Shown: positions 15,837 to 24,110 of the stretch, piece after piece
Position numbering within the stretch: position 1 is the stretch's first letter
Layout of the letters: each line of letters begins with the position of its first letter
Assembly (NCBI GenBank): GCA_040768665.1
Contig: JAXGMN010000011.1
Coordinates: forward strand, 62,001-126,000
Direction of reading: 5' to 3'
DNA from: JABWBD01 sp040768665
Lineage (GTDB): Bacteria > Planctomycetota > Planctomycetia > Pirellulales > Thermoguttaceae
Length of the DNA: 64,000 nt
Position numbers and translations under genes: made by a program
The notes under the pieces: generated by a model
What the model was told of the DNA's origin: nothing
Database searches by the model: none
Seen by the model: only the letters and a program-made list of their open reading frames with translations

Positions 15837-18361
15837 TTCGCATGTGGGCAGGTATTGGGCTGTTGGCGTGCTCTTGGCTGCCGGGCCTGGGGTACTATGC
15901 GCCGTCGTCGCCGGTGGCGTGCGCGGTGATGATCCTCGTTGGGACTGCGCTTCTGGCCGGGGCGCCGGTTTCCGCGCCCTCGAAGCGCGACGCCCGGGTT
16001 GCGGCAACGTTTTGCCTGATTGCGGCATGGCTCATGCCGTGGCCGTATTGCGCGGCGGCGCTGCTGATTTTCGCCGGGCTTGCGCTGCCGGCGGCGGCCG
16101 GATGGCCGCGACGGGCCGGGCAGGGAGCGCTGGCGGCCGGAGTGGTGTTGCTTTCGCAGTCCGTCCTGATGGGGCTCTACGCGATCGGGACCGCCCGTTC
16201 CCACGACCTGCCGCGCCCGCTCGCCCACGCCGCGGGCGCGGTGATTCGATTGCTGGGGGCCGAGGCGGCCGTCGACGGAACCGACCTGGCGATTTCCGCG
16301 TCGGGCAAGGTGCATCACTTCGGACTTACCTGGGATCTGTTCATCGATCCGGTCACACTCGGTTTTCTGATGGGTGGAAGCGTGGTTCTCGCGATTTTGG
16401 CCTACGCTTCCCCGCAAGGACACCGCGCCGCGGCCTGGCTTCGCGCGGCGGGCACGCTCGCGCTTGTGATGGCCGCCTGGCTGCCGCTTCGCACGGCGTT
16501 GATTGTAGGACTGCTCATTCAGCAGATCGATCGGGCGACACCGGGTCTGCCTCTGAATGGGATGGAGAGCGCATTCAGCCCTTGGCTGCATCTTGGGCTA
16601 CTGGCCGGTCCTATCCTCCTGGCGTGGCGGCTGGTGCCGAAAATCGCCGGATCGGGCGACGAGCGTCAAGAAGCATTGCCAACTGCGCGGCGAGCAGGCC
16701 CGCGATTGTCCCGGCCGGCAACATTGTGCCTGGCAGCCGCCGGAGCCTTGATGCTTGCCTTCCTGTTCCACTGGGACCCGATCGGCGGTCGCAAGCCGGG
16801 ACGCGTGATGGTCGTTGAGCGGCACTCGACGTGGGAGCCGACCACGCGGCCGTACGACACCGAGAGCTATGGCGAGCCGGCGTCGTACACCTACGCCGCC
16901 ATCTACGACTACTGCTCGCGGTTCTACACGATGTCGCGCCTGTTGGAATCGGATCGCATCGACAGCCGGACGCTGAGCGGGTGCGACGTGCTGGTCATCA
17001 AAACGCCCACGGCCCCCTACCTTCCGAATGAGGTCGCTGCAGTCGTCCGCTTTGTCGAGCAGGGGGGCGGACTACTTCTGATCGGCGAGCACACCGACGT
17101 GTTCCAATCGAGCACGTACCTGAACCAAATTGCCGAGCCGTTTGGCTTCCAATTCCGCAAAGACTTGCTGTTCCGGGTCGGCTCGCCCTACGTGCAACAG
17201 TATGAGCCGCCGGCTGTGCCGCACCCCGCGGTGCAGAACCTTCCATCGATGCACTTTGCCGTGTCATGCTCGATCGATCCGGGTCCGAGCCGCGGCTGCG
17301 GGGCCGTGCGAAACAGCGGCTTATGGAGCCTGCCGCCGGCCTACCACACCGACAACTACTTCCCCGAGGCAGAGTACCGCACCGATATGCGGTACGGGGC
17401 ATTCAACCAGCTTTGGGCCACACGGCATGGCAGCGGCCGCGTGCTTGCGTGGACCGACTCGACCATCTTTTCCAACTTCAGCGCTTTCGAACCGGGCAAG
17501 ACCGAATTGATGCTCGGCATGCTGGAATGGTTGAACCGGCGGAGTCTGCTGGACAATGTCTGGGTGCGGGTGCCGGTCATGATCATTCTCGGGCTGGCGG
17601 GGCTGGCGGCGATCTCGGCCGGGTTGATCTTCTCTGCGGCAAGAGGCGCCCACTGGCTAATGATCACGTCGACGGTCCTGGCCGCGTGGGGTGCAGGGTC
17701 CTCGGCGGTCGCGGTCTTCCAGCGTCTGGCAATGCCGCTGCCCGAGCCGGTGCAGCCGATGGTTCAAGTCGTAATCGATCGGACGGTCTCGGAAGTGCCG
17801 CTCGCGCGCGGAGGATTCACCGTTCGTGACGGCCGCGGGTACGGACTGCTCGAGCAGTGGATTCCCCGTCTCGGGTGGTTCACGGCGCGCCGCTCCGGCC
17901 AGGCTGCTTTCACAGGCGACTTGCTGGTCGTGATTTGCCCGAGCCGGTCGGTCAATTCCGAGTATCGCCAAGGTTTGGTCGACTACGTGGCAGCGGGGGG
18001 GAAACTGCTGGTGATCGATTCGCCGGACAGCGCCGGGTCGACGGCCAACAGTCTCCTGTGGCCGTTCGGATTGGTGATGAACCACGGTGCCGCCGCGGGC
18101 GGCCCCTTGCATGGGAAGGATTCCTGGCCGGACATCCCCGTCGAGGCAGCATGCGCAGTCGGCGGAGGCGAGCCCCTGTATTGGGCCGGCGACGTCCCGG
18201 TCGCGGCACGCACCACCCATGGGAAAGGAACGGTGATTGCCATCGGGTTTGGGCGGATTTTCAACGATACCGGCATGGGCCAGCACTGGATGGCCGAACC
18301 CGACGAGGCAACGCGAACCCGTTTCGAACTGTGGTACCGATTGCTGCGGATGACTGAATAG
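15833..18361 (+). CDS. Polytopic membrane protein, partner of the upstream gene, two GATase-like domains
   Basis: 842 residues starting inside the upstream stop (ATGA, 15833-15836), hence translationally coupled. N-terminal helices cover residues 1-310. Within them, HHFGLTWDLFIDPVTLGFLM and AAWLPLRTALIVGLLIQ lie where exosortases have the Cys and 'N..R' helices; the Arg is present but no Cys. Domain A (about 325-570) has LSGCDVLVIKTPTAPYLPNE, EQGGGLLLIGEHTDVFQSS, a GSGRVLAWTDSTIFSNF block and ends with MLEWLNRR. Two helices follow (580-630). Domain B (645-840) has GDLLVVICPSRSVNSEYRQG, AAGGKLLVIDSP and HGKGTVIAIGFGRIFNDTG. Each domain has the strand-loop 'GG.LLVI' but no nucleophilic Cys. It shares its architecture with the upstream gene, probably by ancient duplication. 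Confidence 0.8.
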   Translation: MIRMWAGIGLLACSWLPGLGYYAPSSPVACAVMILVGTALLAGAPVSAPSKRDARVAATFCLIAAWLMPWPYCAAALLIFAGLALPAAAGWPRRAGQGALAAGVVLLSQSVLMGLYAIGTARSHDLPRPLAHAAGAVIRLLGAEAAVDGTDLAISASGKVHHFGLTWDLFIDPVTLGFLMGGSVVLAILAYASPQGHRAAAWLRAAGTLALVMAAWLPLRTALIVGLLIQQIDRATPGLPLNGMESAFSPWLHLGLLAGPILLAWRLVPKIAGSGDERQEALPTARRAGPRLSRPATLCLAAAGALMLAFLFHWDPIGGRKPGRVMVVERHSTWEPTTRPYDTESYGEPASYTYAAIYDYCSRFYTMSRLLESDRIDSRTLSGCDVLVIKTPTAPYLPNEVAAVVRFVEQGGGLLLIGEHTDVFQSSTYLNQIAEPFGFQFRKDLLFRVGSPYVQQYEPPAVPHPAVQNLPSMHFAVSCSIDPGPSRGCGAVRNSGLWSLPPAYHTDNYFPEAEYRTDMRYGAFNQLWATRHGSGRVLAWTDSTIFSNFSAFEPGKTELMLGMLEWLNRRSLLDNVWVRVPVMIILGLAGLAAISAGLIFSAARGAHWLMITSTVLAAWGAGSSAVAVFQRLAMPLPEPVQPMVQVVIDRTVSEVPLARGGFTVRDGRGYGLLEQWIPRLGWFTARRSGQAAFTGDLLVVICPSRSVNSEYRQGLVDYVAAGGKLLVIDSPDSAGSTANSLLWPFGLVMNHGAAAGGPLHGKDSWPDIPVEAACAVGGGEPLYWAGDVPVAARTTHGKGTVIAIGFGRIFNDTGMGQHWMAEPDEATRTRFELWYRLLRMTE

Positions 18362-18604
18362 TGCCGGAAGTAACGGTACGGAGGGGACCCCTCTCTGGAC
18401 GCATGACTGCTGACGGGCATGGCATACACTGATGCAACGTGAATCTCTATTGCGTCGCCTGAGACTTTCAAGATCCGTCGCGAACGTTATAGTGGGCTGT
18501 TGAAAAAGGGGGGCCGCCCCATTGCGCAATCCCCCGGCGAATCCCACCAGCCCGGCTTTTTTCGGGGAGTGACCCTGTTACCGTGACCCCATGAGGCGTG
18601 AACC

Positions 18605-19042
18605 ATGTCGACGAATCCTCCGGAGTATGAACAGGTGCTTGCCGAGCATCGGGAGTTGAAGGAACTGCTCGGGCGAATCGACCAGGCACTTGCCGACAGG
18701 ACATCCACCATCGACGAAGTAAGCGATATGCTCGCACAACTTGGGGACCGGCTGGTCCGGCATTTCGCGATGGAAGAGGACAGCGGCTACTTCGCCGAAG
18801 CCCTCACGCAAGCCCCGCAGCTCGTTTCCCGGGCCAATGAACTGATGGCGCAGCACCCCAAGATGTGCACAGGCGCCCGTGATCTCGTCCTGGAGATCGA
18901 CTCGTTGAGGTCACGACAAGATTGGTGGCAAGCGACCCGCGAGCGGTTCGACGCTTTCCGCGACGAACTGCTCAAGCACGAGCAACGCGAGGATCTCTTG
19001 ATCCAGGAAGCCTATAACCAGGATTTGGGGGCGAACGATTGA
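18605..19042 (+). CDS. Hemerythrin-like (HHE) cation-binding protein
   Basis: 145 residues, almost all helical, a four-helix bundle. Likely di-iron ligands: His15 in AEHRELKELL, His with Glu/Glu in RHFAMEEDSGYFAE, His in MAQHPKMCTGA and the last helix LLKHEQREDLLIQEAY. Such proteins bind O2 or NO, or store and sense iron and redox state. It precedes cysK in the same direction by 132 bases, so may share its promoter region or be separate. A hydrophobic-plus-T-rich stretch (cggcttttttcgggg, near 18560) upstream could be a terminator of the previous operon; gggctgttgaaaaag at 18492-18506 is a repeat end also seen at 41981. Confidence 0.85.
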   Translation: MSTNPPEYEQVLAEHRELKELLGRIDQALADRTSTIDEVSDMLAQLGDRLVRHFAMEEDSGYFAEALTQAPQLVSRANELMAQHPKMCTGARDLVLEIDSLRSRQDWWQATRERFDAFRDELLKHEQREDLLIQEAYNQDLGAND

Positions 19043-19174
19043 GTTGACTATCTTTGGAAACATTCTTATAATTACCCCGCCGTACAGGTAGAGCGGAGTC
19101 AAATTGGTCACTTGTGAGCTGATCATTTTGTGGCAGTGAGCTGCCGGATAATGGTCGAATACGAGAGGGATCCT

Positions 19175-20134
19175 ATGTCAGCACGAGCATCTGGTCAGGT
19201 CTTTCGCGACATTACGCAGTGCATCGGCAACACGCCGTTGGTGGAACTGCGGCGGGTTACCGAGGGATGTACCGCGCGGGTGCTTGGGAAGCTTGAGAAC
19301 TTCAACCCGCTGTGGAACGTGAAGGACCGGATTGCGCTGGCCATGATCGAGGCCGCCGAGCGCGAGGGCCTGATCCAGAAAGATACCGTGATCATCGAAC
19401 CGACCAGTGGCAACACGGGGATCGGGCTTGCCTATGTGTGTGCTGCGCGCGGCTACAAGCTGATGGTAACCATGCCCGAGAGCATGAGCCTGGAACGCCG
19501 GCGGCTGCTAAAGGCCCTGGGCGCGGAGTTGATTCTCACTCCGGCTGCGGAAGGCATGCCCGGAGCCGTGCGGAAGGCGGAGGAGCTGCTCGCGGCGAAT
19601 TCCAATTACTACATGCCCCAGCAGTTCAAGAACCCGGCGAATCCCGAAGTGCACCGGAAGACCACGGCGGAGGAGATCTGGCGCGACACGGAGGGCGCCG
19701 TGGACATTGTCGTATGCGGCGTCGGTACGGGGGGGACGATCACCGGGGTGGGCGAGGTGCTCAAGTCCCGCAAGCCGGAGGCGAAAATTGTGGCCGTCGA
19801 GCCGGTCAACAGCCCGGTGATCACGCAGCGGCTCGCGGGCGAGGAGTTGAAACCCGGCAAACACACGATCCAGGGCATCGGCGCGGGGTTCATTCCGGAC
19901 GTGCTCAACGTGGAGATCATCGACGAGGTGGTTCAGGTCCAGGATGAAGACGCGATGGAGACGTCGCGGCAGTTGGCGAAGCTCGAGGGAATGATGTGCG
20001 GAATCAGTTGCGGCGCGGCCGCCTGGGCGGCTTTGCAGGTGGCTCGGCGCGAGAAGAACCGCGGCAAGCTGGTCGTAGTTGTTCTTCCCGACCTCGGTGA
20101 GCGCTACCTTACCACAAAGCTCTTTCCGGAGTGA
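19175..20134 (+). CDS. cysK: Cysteine synthase (O-acetylserine sulfhydrylase)
   Basis: 319 residues from ATG 19175, with GAGAGGGA 6 bases upstream, preferred over the in-frame start at 19130. It makes L-cysteine from O-acetyl-L-serine and sulfide with PLP. Lys50 in NPLWNVKDRIA is the Schiff-base Lys; EPTSGNTGIGLAY binds the substrate carboxylate; VGTGGTITGVGE holds the PLP phosphate; GISCGAAAWAAL is the C-terminal active-site loop. Full length for CysK/CysM. Its stop overlaps the next start (GTGA). Confidence 0.95.
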   Translation: MSARASGQVFRDITQCIGNTPLVELRRVTEGCTARVLGKLENFNPLWNVKDRIALAMIEAAEREGLIQKDTVIIEPTSGNTGIGLAYVCAARGYKLMVTMPESMSLERRRLLKALGAELILTPAAEGMPGAVRKAEELLAANSNYYMPQQFKNPANPEVHRKTTAEEIWRDTEGAVDIVVCGVGTGGTITGVGEVLKSRKPEAKIVAVEPVNSPVITQRLAGEELKPGKHTIQGIGAGFIPDVLNVEIIDEVVQVQDEDAMETSRQLAKLEGMMCGISCGAAAWAALQVARREKNRGKLVVVVLPDLGERYLTTKLFPE

Positions 20135-20616
20135 AGGTGAAAACTCTCATTCTCGGCCTGGGAAACCCGCTGGTCACCGACGACAGCGTCGGCCTGCGGG
20201 TTGCTTCGGAGTTGAAGAGCCTTCTCGAGAGTCGCGGCGACGTGGACGTCGACGAAGACTACTGGGGCGGTCTGCGCCTGATGGAGCGGATGGCCGGGTA
20301 CGGCCGGGCCGTCGTCATCGACGCGATCCAGACCGGTACGGCGCCCGGAACAATCCACGAGCTCACCGTGGATTCGCTTCCCACGCAGCGCAGCGCCTCG
20401 GCTCACGACGTCAACCTGCCTACTGCTTTGGCTTTAGGGCGGCAGGCCGGTGTGGAACTTCCGGCCGACGAGGCCATCCTCCTTGTCGGCATCGAAGCGG
20501 AGGATATACTGACGTTCGGTGAACAGTGTACCCCCGCTGTCGAGGCTGCGATTCCGGCCGCAGTTCGCAGGGTGCTTGAAGCTTTGGAACGATTGCCAGG
20601 AGGAACTCCAACATGA
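20131..20616 (+). CDS. Hydrogenase maturation protease (M52 family)
   Basis: 161 residues from GTG 20131 (4-nt overlap with cysK). It has the HyaD/HycI start TLILGLGNPLVTDDSVGLRV (nickel ligand Asp), a central DYWGGLRLMERMAGYGRAV and VVIDAIQTGTAPG (second Asp), and SASAHDVNLPTALALG with the His ligand. This protease trims the C-terminus of the [NiFe]-hydrogenase large subunit after nickel insertion. No hydrogenase subunit is in the window. It overlaps the following gene by ATGA. Confidence 0.9.
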   Translation: MKVKTLILGLGNPLVTDDSVGLRVASELKSLLESRGDVDVDEDYWGGLRLMERMAGYGRAVVIDAIQTGTAPGTIHELTVDSLPTQRSASAHDVNLPTALALGRQAGVELPADEAILLVGIEAEDILTFGEQCTPAVEAAIPAAVRRVLEALERLPGGTPT

Positions 20617-21059
20617 TCTCACCGGAAGTTTTGCGCCGCTATCCGTACTTCGCCACCATCAGTGATGAAAGCCTGAAATCCGTCGCCCAAATAGCCGACG
20701 AGGAGACGATTCCCGCCGGCACCCAGATGTTCAGCGAGGGCGATCCGGCCGACGCCCTGAACATCATCATCCAGGGCGAGGTGGAAATTCAGTACGTCCT
20801 CGGCAGTGGCGAGCATCGCACGGTCGACACGCTGGTGGACGGGGACATTCTTGGCTGGTCGGCCCTGATCGATCCGTACAAGTACACGGCCGTGTGTACC
20901 ACGAAGAAGGACACGAAGATGGTGGCCATTCAGGCCCAGAAGTTGCGAGATCTGTGCGATCGCGACCCGCTTCTCGGCTATCGATTGACCAACCAGATCG
21001 CCAAGTTGCTGGCTAACCGGCTGGAAGGAGCAAGGGTGCAACTGGCGGCGATCGACTAA
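20613..21059 (+). CDS. Cyclic-nucleotide-binding-domain protein without HTH
   Basis: 148 residues from ATG 20613, inside the previous stop. A single cNMP beta-roll: LRRYPYFATISDESLKSVAQ, then GTQMFSEGDPADALNIIIQG, VDGDILGWSALIDPYKYTAV and a C-helix ending ANRLEGARVQLAAID. The phosphate cassette has Lys-Tyr-Thr in place of the usual Arg-(S/T)-Ala, so nucleotide binding is doubtful. There is no DNA-binding domain. In group 3b [NiFe]-hydrogenase clusters a protein like this commonly lies beside the beta subunit, which fits the maturation protease just upstream. It ends 20 bases before a palindromic repeat, after which gene orientation reverses. Confidence 0.85.
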   Translation: MISPEVLRRYPYFATISDESLKSVAQIADEETIPAGTQMFSEGDPADALNIIIQGEVEIQYVLGSGEHRTVDTLVDGDILGWSALIDPYKYTAVCTTKKDTKMVAIQAQKLRDLCDRDPLLGYRLTNQIAKLLANRLEGARVQLAAID

Positions 21060-21079
21060 GGGACTATTTCAAAGCCGAT

Positions 21080-21128
21080 GGGGACTGGTTCATTTTGCGG
21101 AGTCTTTGGAGCAAAATGTGCCTGTCCC
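21080..21128. repeat. GGGGACTGG...CCTGTCCCC palindrome
   Basis: ggggactggttcattttgc (21080-21098) pairs imperfectly with gcaaaatgtgcctgtcccc (21110-21128) around an 11-base loop. Same end type as the element at 38835-38910. It lies between convergent operons and ends where the putative hydrogenase cluster would continue. Confidence 0.75.
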
Positions 21129-21165
21129 CTTCTCCGGGTACGGTTTTGGGACACGCTTGAAGGCA

Positions 21166-21456
21166 TTACGCCGGCCGGTCGGAGATCGGCGGCGACGGCC
21201 CCCGAATCCGTTTCGGCACGGGCGGCGGATCGAAGTGGTACTCGAGCGGCAACTCAAAGGTGGGGCTAACCTGTTGTTCGGGTTCGCGCCCGGCAGTTGC
21301 CGGCGAATCCGCCGGTTCGGCCGCTGTCGCGCGTGGCGGATTCGCCCGAGGCGCTTCGGTGAGGCGCTCTCGGGCGGTTTGATCGGTGGAACCGCTGCAT
21401 CCCAAGAGAACCGGGATGAGCACCACGGGCGCCAAGATGCCTGGAAATGTTCTCAT
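21166..21456 (-). CDS. Small lipoprotein
   Basis: 96 residues from ATG 21456 with AAGGAAC upstream. Signal peptide with lipobox LIPVLLGC (Cys at residue 20), followed by a Pro/Ala/Glu-rich low-complexity stretch and a Pro-rich end (HFDPPPVPKRIRGPSPP). It begins 11 bases after the SAM hydrolase stop, so is the last gene of the gat operon. No known family; exported lipid-anchored tether is the only inference. Confidence 0.65.
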   Translation of the reverse strand: MRTFPGILAPVVLIPVLLGCSGSTDQTARERLTEAPRANPPRATAAEPADSPATAGREPEQQVSPTFELPLEYHFDPPPVPKRIRGPSPPISDRPA

Positions 21457-21467
21457 CGTTGGGTTCC

Positions 21468-22253
21468 TTACTCCCACGCCACCGTCACCGGTTCGCCGAT
21501 CTGAATCCCGAGCCTTGCGGCCGCGTTGTCGCCGACCACGGAGAGTTCCAGCCGCCCGGTGGAGCCTACCAGGGCGATGAGCATACCCTGGGGCTGCTCG
21601 CCATACGTGTGATAGATTCCCCAGGTTTCGTAGATATTCGCCACGATACACGCGCGGGTATCCGTGGGTCTTCCCGCGAGCATTTCGTCGGTGATATTCG
21701 TGATCAGGTTGCCGAACGAGTCGATTTCCAGGACCGTGCCGACGATCCGGTCGGGACGGATGCGAACCTCGGGCCAGGCAAGGTCGATCAGCGTGTCCAT
21801 CGGCGGTCCGAGCGCGAGCGGGTCCAGCCCCAGGCTCAGATGCGCGGCGACCGGGGCCATGATGTCGCGGCCGTGGAAGGTAAACGAAACGGGTTGTTTG
21901 AAGTACTCACGGTTTTCCACGCGGATCAGTTGCGCCGGTTTCGTGCGGCGAGCCAGGAGACTCAGCAGGCCGTTGTCGGGAACGACGTAACGGTGCCGAC
22001 CGATCCGCGCGTAAGCGATTGCCCGCTGTGTGCCGACGCCGGCGTCGATCACCGCCACGTGGATCGTGTCGGGCGGAAACTGCTCGGCGACGTCGTCCAA
22101 GACAACAGCGCCATGGCGGATATCCTGGGGCCGGACGTCGTGCGTGATGTCGACGATGGTGGCCGCAGGATTGACGGACAGAGCCGCTCCCTTCATGGCG
22201 GCCACGTAGGGGCTTCCGGTGCCGAAATCGGTTGTGAGGGTGATGATTCTCAC
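21468..22253 (-). CDS. SAM hydrolase (SAM hydroxide adenosyltransferase family, DUF62)
   Basis: 261 residues from GTG 22253, which overlaps the gatB stop (GTGA); an in-frame ATG at 22277 lies inside gatB. The family splits S-adenosylmethionine to adenosine and methionine, using water where fluorinases use fluoride. Seen: IITLTTDFGTGSPYVAAMKG (N-terminal Asp-Phe-Gly-Thr motif), ITHDVRPQDI, HVAVIDAGVGTQRAIAYA, VVPDNGLLSLL and the C-terminal-domain IDSFGNLITNITDEML. Length matches the family. Confidence 0.9.
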   Translation of the reverse strand: MRIITLTTDFGTGSPYVAAMKGAALSVNPAATIVDITHDVRPQDIRHGAVVLDDVAEQFPPDTIHVAVIDAGVGTQRAIAYARIGRHRYVVPDNGLLSLLARRTKPAQLIRVENREYFKQPVSFTFHGRDIMAPVAAHLSLGLDPLALGPPMDTLIDLAWPEVRIRPDRIVGTVLEIDSFGNLITNITDEMLAGRPTDTRACIVANIYETWGIYHTYGEQPQGMLIALVGSTGRLELSVVGDNAAARLGIQIGEPVTVAWE

Positions 22254-23740
22254 ATGTTTTCGATCAATTCCAGGCATAGCTCTCGAACGCGGTTCGGATT
22301 GACGTTCGGGTTCCGCTTCTTGGCCTGTCCGATCAACGCGCCGACGCCTTTGAGTTTGCCCTGCTTGACCTCGGCGACCACCTTGGGGTTCGCCGCGACA
22401 AGCTCACGGCACAGACAGCCGATCTCGGAGTCATCGACCTCGCGAATTCCCAGCGCATCCATCGCCCCTGCGGCCGAATTGCCCGTGGCGATCATCTCGC
22501 TGAGAACGTCGCGTCCGCGGCTGGTATCCAGCTTGCCGTCGCGAACCGCCTGGATCAACTCGGCGAGCTGGCCGGGAGGAACGGGAAACCGGTCGATGGG
22601 GATCTGCTTTTCGTTGAGCGTCCGCAGCACGTCCTGCTGGACCCAGTTGCCGGCGGCCTTGCCGTCACCCGTGAGATCGGCCAGCTCAACGTAGTAATCG
22701 ACCAGGGCGCGACCCTGGTTCACGATCACGTCGCTGTCGTAAGGAGTAATCCCGTAGGTCGCTTCCAAGCGGGCCCGCAACTCGGCCGGCAACTCTCCCA
22801 GCGACGCTCGAACCCGTTCGATCCGCTCTTCGCTGACCGTGACCGGCACGAGATCGGGATCGGGGAAGTAGCGGTAGTCGCTCGACTCTTCCTTGGATCG
22901 CTGCGGACGGGTGATCTGGGCGTCCTCGTCCCAGCCGCGGGTCTGTTTGGGCACGTCTCCAAGTTTTTGGCCGGTCTGCTGCCAGACCTCGTACTGCCGC
23001 TCGGCCTCGTAGGCCAAAGCCCGCTCGACGGCGCGAAAGCTGTTCATGTTCTTCACTTCGACGATCGGGGTGGCCAGCTTGCCCTCGGGGGCGTCGATAT
23101 GAAGGTTCACGTTGGCATCGACCCGCAGGCTTCCCTCCTGCATGTTGCAGTCGGATACGCCGAGATAGTTCAGCAGGAGCTTCAGTTCGGTGAGATACGC
23201 CTTGGCTTCGGTCGGCGAGCGGAGATCCGGCTGGCTGACAATCTCCAGCAGTGGAGTGCCGGTCCGGTTCAGGTCGATGCGGCTGTCGGCCTTGCCGGCC
23301 ACCTCGTCGTGCATGCTCTTGCCGGCGTCTTCTTCGAGGTGCACGCGAATGATGCCGATGTTCCTGGGCGCGATCGCCCCTTTCGGATCGCTGATCGGCA
23401 GGTAGCCTTCGTAGCTGAACGGCAGATCGTACTGGCTGATCTGGTAGCCCTTGGGCAAGTCGGGATAATAATAGTTCTTGCGGTCCCACTTGGTAAAGCG
23501 GTTGATCTTGCAGTTCAGCGCCAGGGCCGCTTTGAGCGAAAGCTCGAAGGCCCGGCGGTTCATGACCGGGAGCGCGCCGGGCATGCCGATGCAGACGGGG
23601 CAGGTCTGCGTGTTCGGCGGTTCGCCGAACTTCGTGCTGCATCCGCAGAACAGCTTCGACTCGGTGAGAAGCTGCACGTGGACTTCCAAGCCGATGACGG
23701 TTTGGTAGGGGGCTGTCGCGGTTGCGCTTGCTGTTGCCAA
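22250..23740 (-). CDS. gatB: Aspartyl/glutamyl-tRNA(Asn/Gln) amidotransferase subunit B
   Basis: 496 residues, full length. GatB binds the misacylated tRNA and activates the side chain for amide transfer. Seen: IGLEVHVQLLTESKLFC, the zinc-ligand-type CPVCIGMPGALPVMN, KNYYYPDLPKGYQISQYD, RIDLNRTGTPLLEIVSQPD, EVKNMNSFRAVERALAYE, and the C-terminal helical tail with VGALIGQAKKRNPNVN. It is co-directional with gatC, gatA and rpmB, with only a small orf between it and gatA. Confidence 0.97.
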   Translation of the reverse strand: MATASATATAPYQTVIGLEVHVQLLTESKLFCGCSTKFGEPPNTQTCPVCIGMPGALPVMNRRAFELSLKAALALNCKINRFTKWDRKNYYYPDLPKGYQISQYDLPFSYEGYLPISDPKGAIAPRNIGIIRVHLEEDAGKSMHDEVAGKADSRIDLNRTGTPLLEIVSQPDLRSPTEAKAYLTELKLLLNYLGVSDCNMQEGSLRVDANVNLHIDAPEGKLATPIVEVKNMNSFRAVERALAYEAERQYEVWQQTGQKLGDVPKQTRGWDEDAQITRPQRSKEESSDYRYFPDPDLVPVTVSEERIERVRASLGELPAELRARLEATYGITPYDSDVIVNQGRALVDYYVELADLTGDGKAAGNWVQQDVLRTLNEKQIPIDRFPVPPGQLAELIQAVRDGKLDTSRGRDVLSEMIATGNSAAGAMDALGIREVDDSEIGCLCRELVAANPKVVAEVKQGKLKGVGALIGQAKKRNPNVNPNRVRELCLELIENM

Positions 23741-23760
23741 CGTACCAATTCCTCTCGTCG

Positions 23761-24012
23761 TCAGTTCTGAGGCCGGTCGGCGTGCGGCCCGCTCGGCTCC
23801 AGTTGCATGATGTGCAGGAGCGAGACGATCGCATAGCGGTCATAAATGGGCTCGGACTCGTCGTGCGCGGGAAAACCGACGAAGACGGTTGATCGTCCGA
23901 CGACGGACAGTTCCGGATGCCGAACCTCATACGTCCGGCCATCGGTCAACGTCATTCGAAACGGCTGGAATGGCCGGCGGCGGAGCAATTCTCGAACATC
24001 TTCCGGTCGCAT
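23761..24012 (-). CDS. Small conserved-type protein between gatA and gatB
   Basis: 83 residues from ATG 24012 (27 bases inside a longer frame from 24039). It reads MRPEDVRELLRRRPFQPFRM, TLTDGRTYEVRHPELSVVGR and a C-terminal beta-rich part with DRYAIVSLLHIMQLEP. I know this layout ('LL...PF.PF.I...DG..Y.V.HPE') from small planctomycete proteins often beside unrelated genes; it looks like a compact beta-barrel. Role unknown. It starts 98 bases after gatA and ends 20 bases before gatB. Confidence 0.7.
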   Translation of the reverse strand: MRPEDVRELLRRRPFQPFRMTLTDGRTYEVRHPELSVVGRSTVFVGFPAHDESEPIYDRYAIVSLLHIMQLEPSGPHADRPQN

Positions 24013-24110
24013 GCGACGATCTCCCCTGCGCGGGTGCACTTGGTTGCCTTTTCCAAACCTATTCTACCGCCCCGGGAAGTCCCGGCGAAGAGTCCGGCGG
24101 CCCATTGGAC

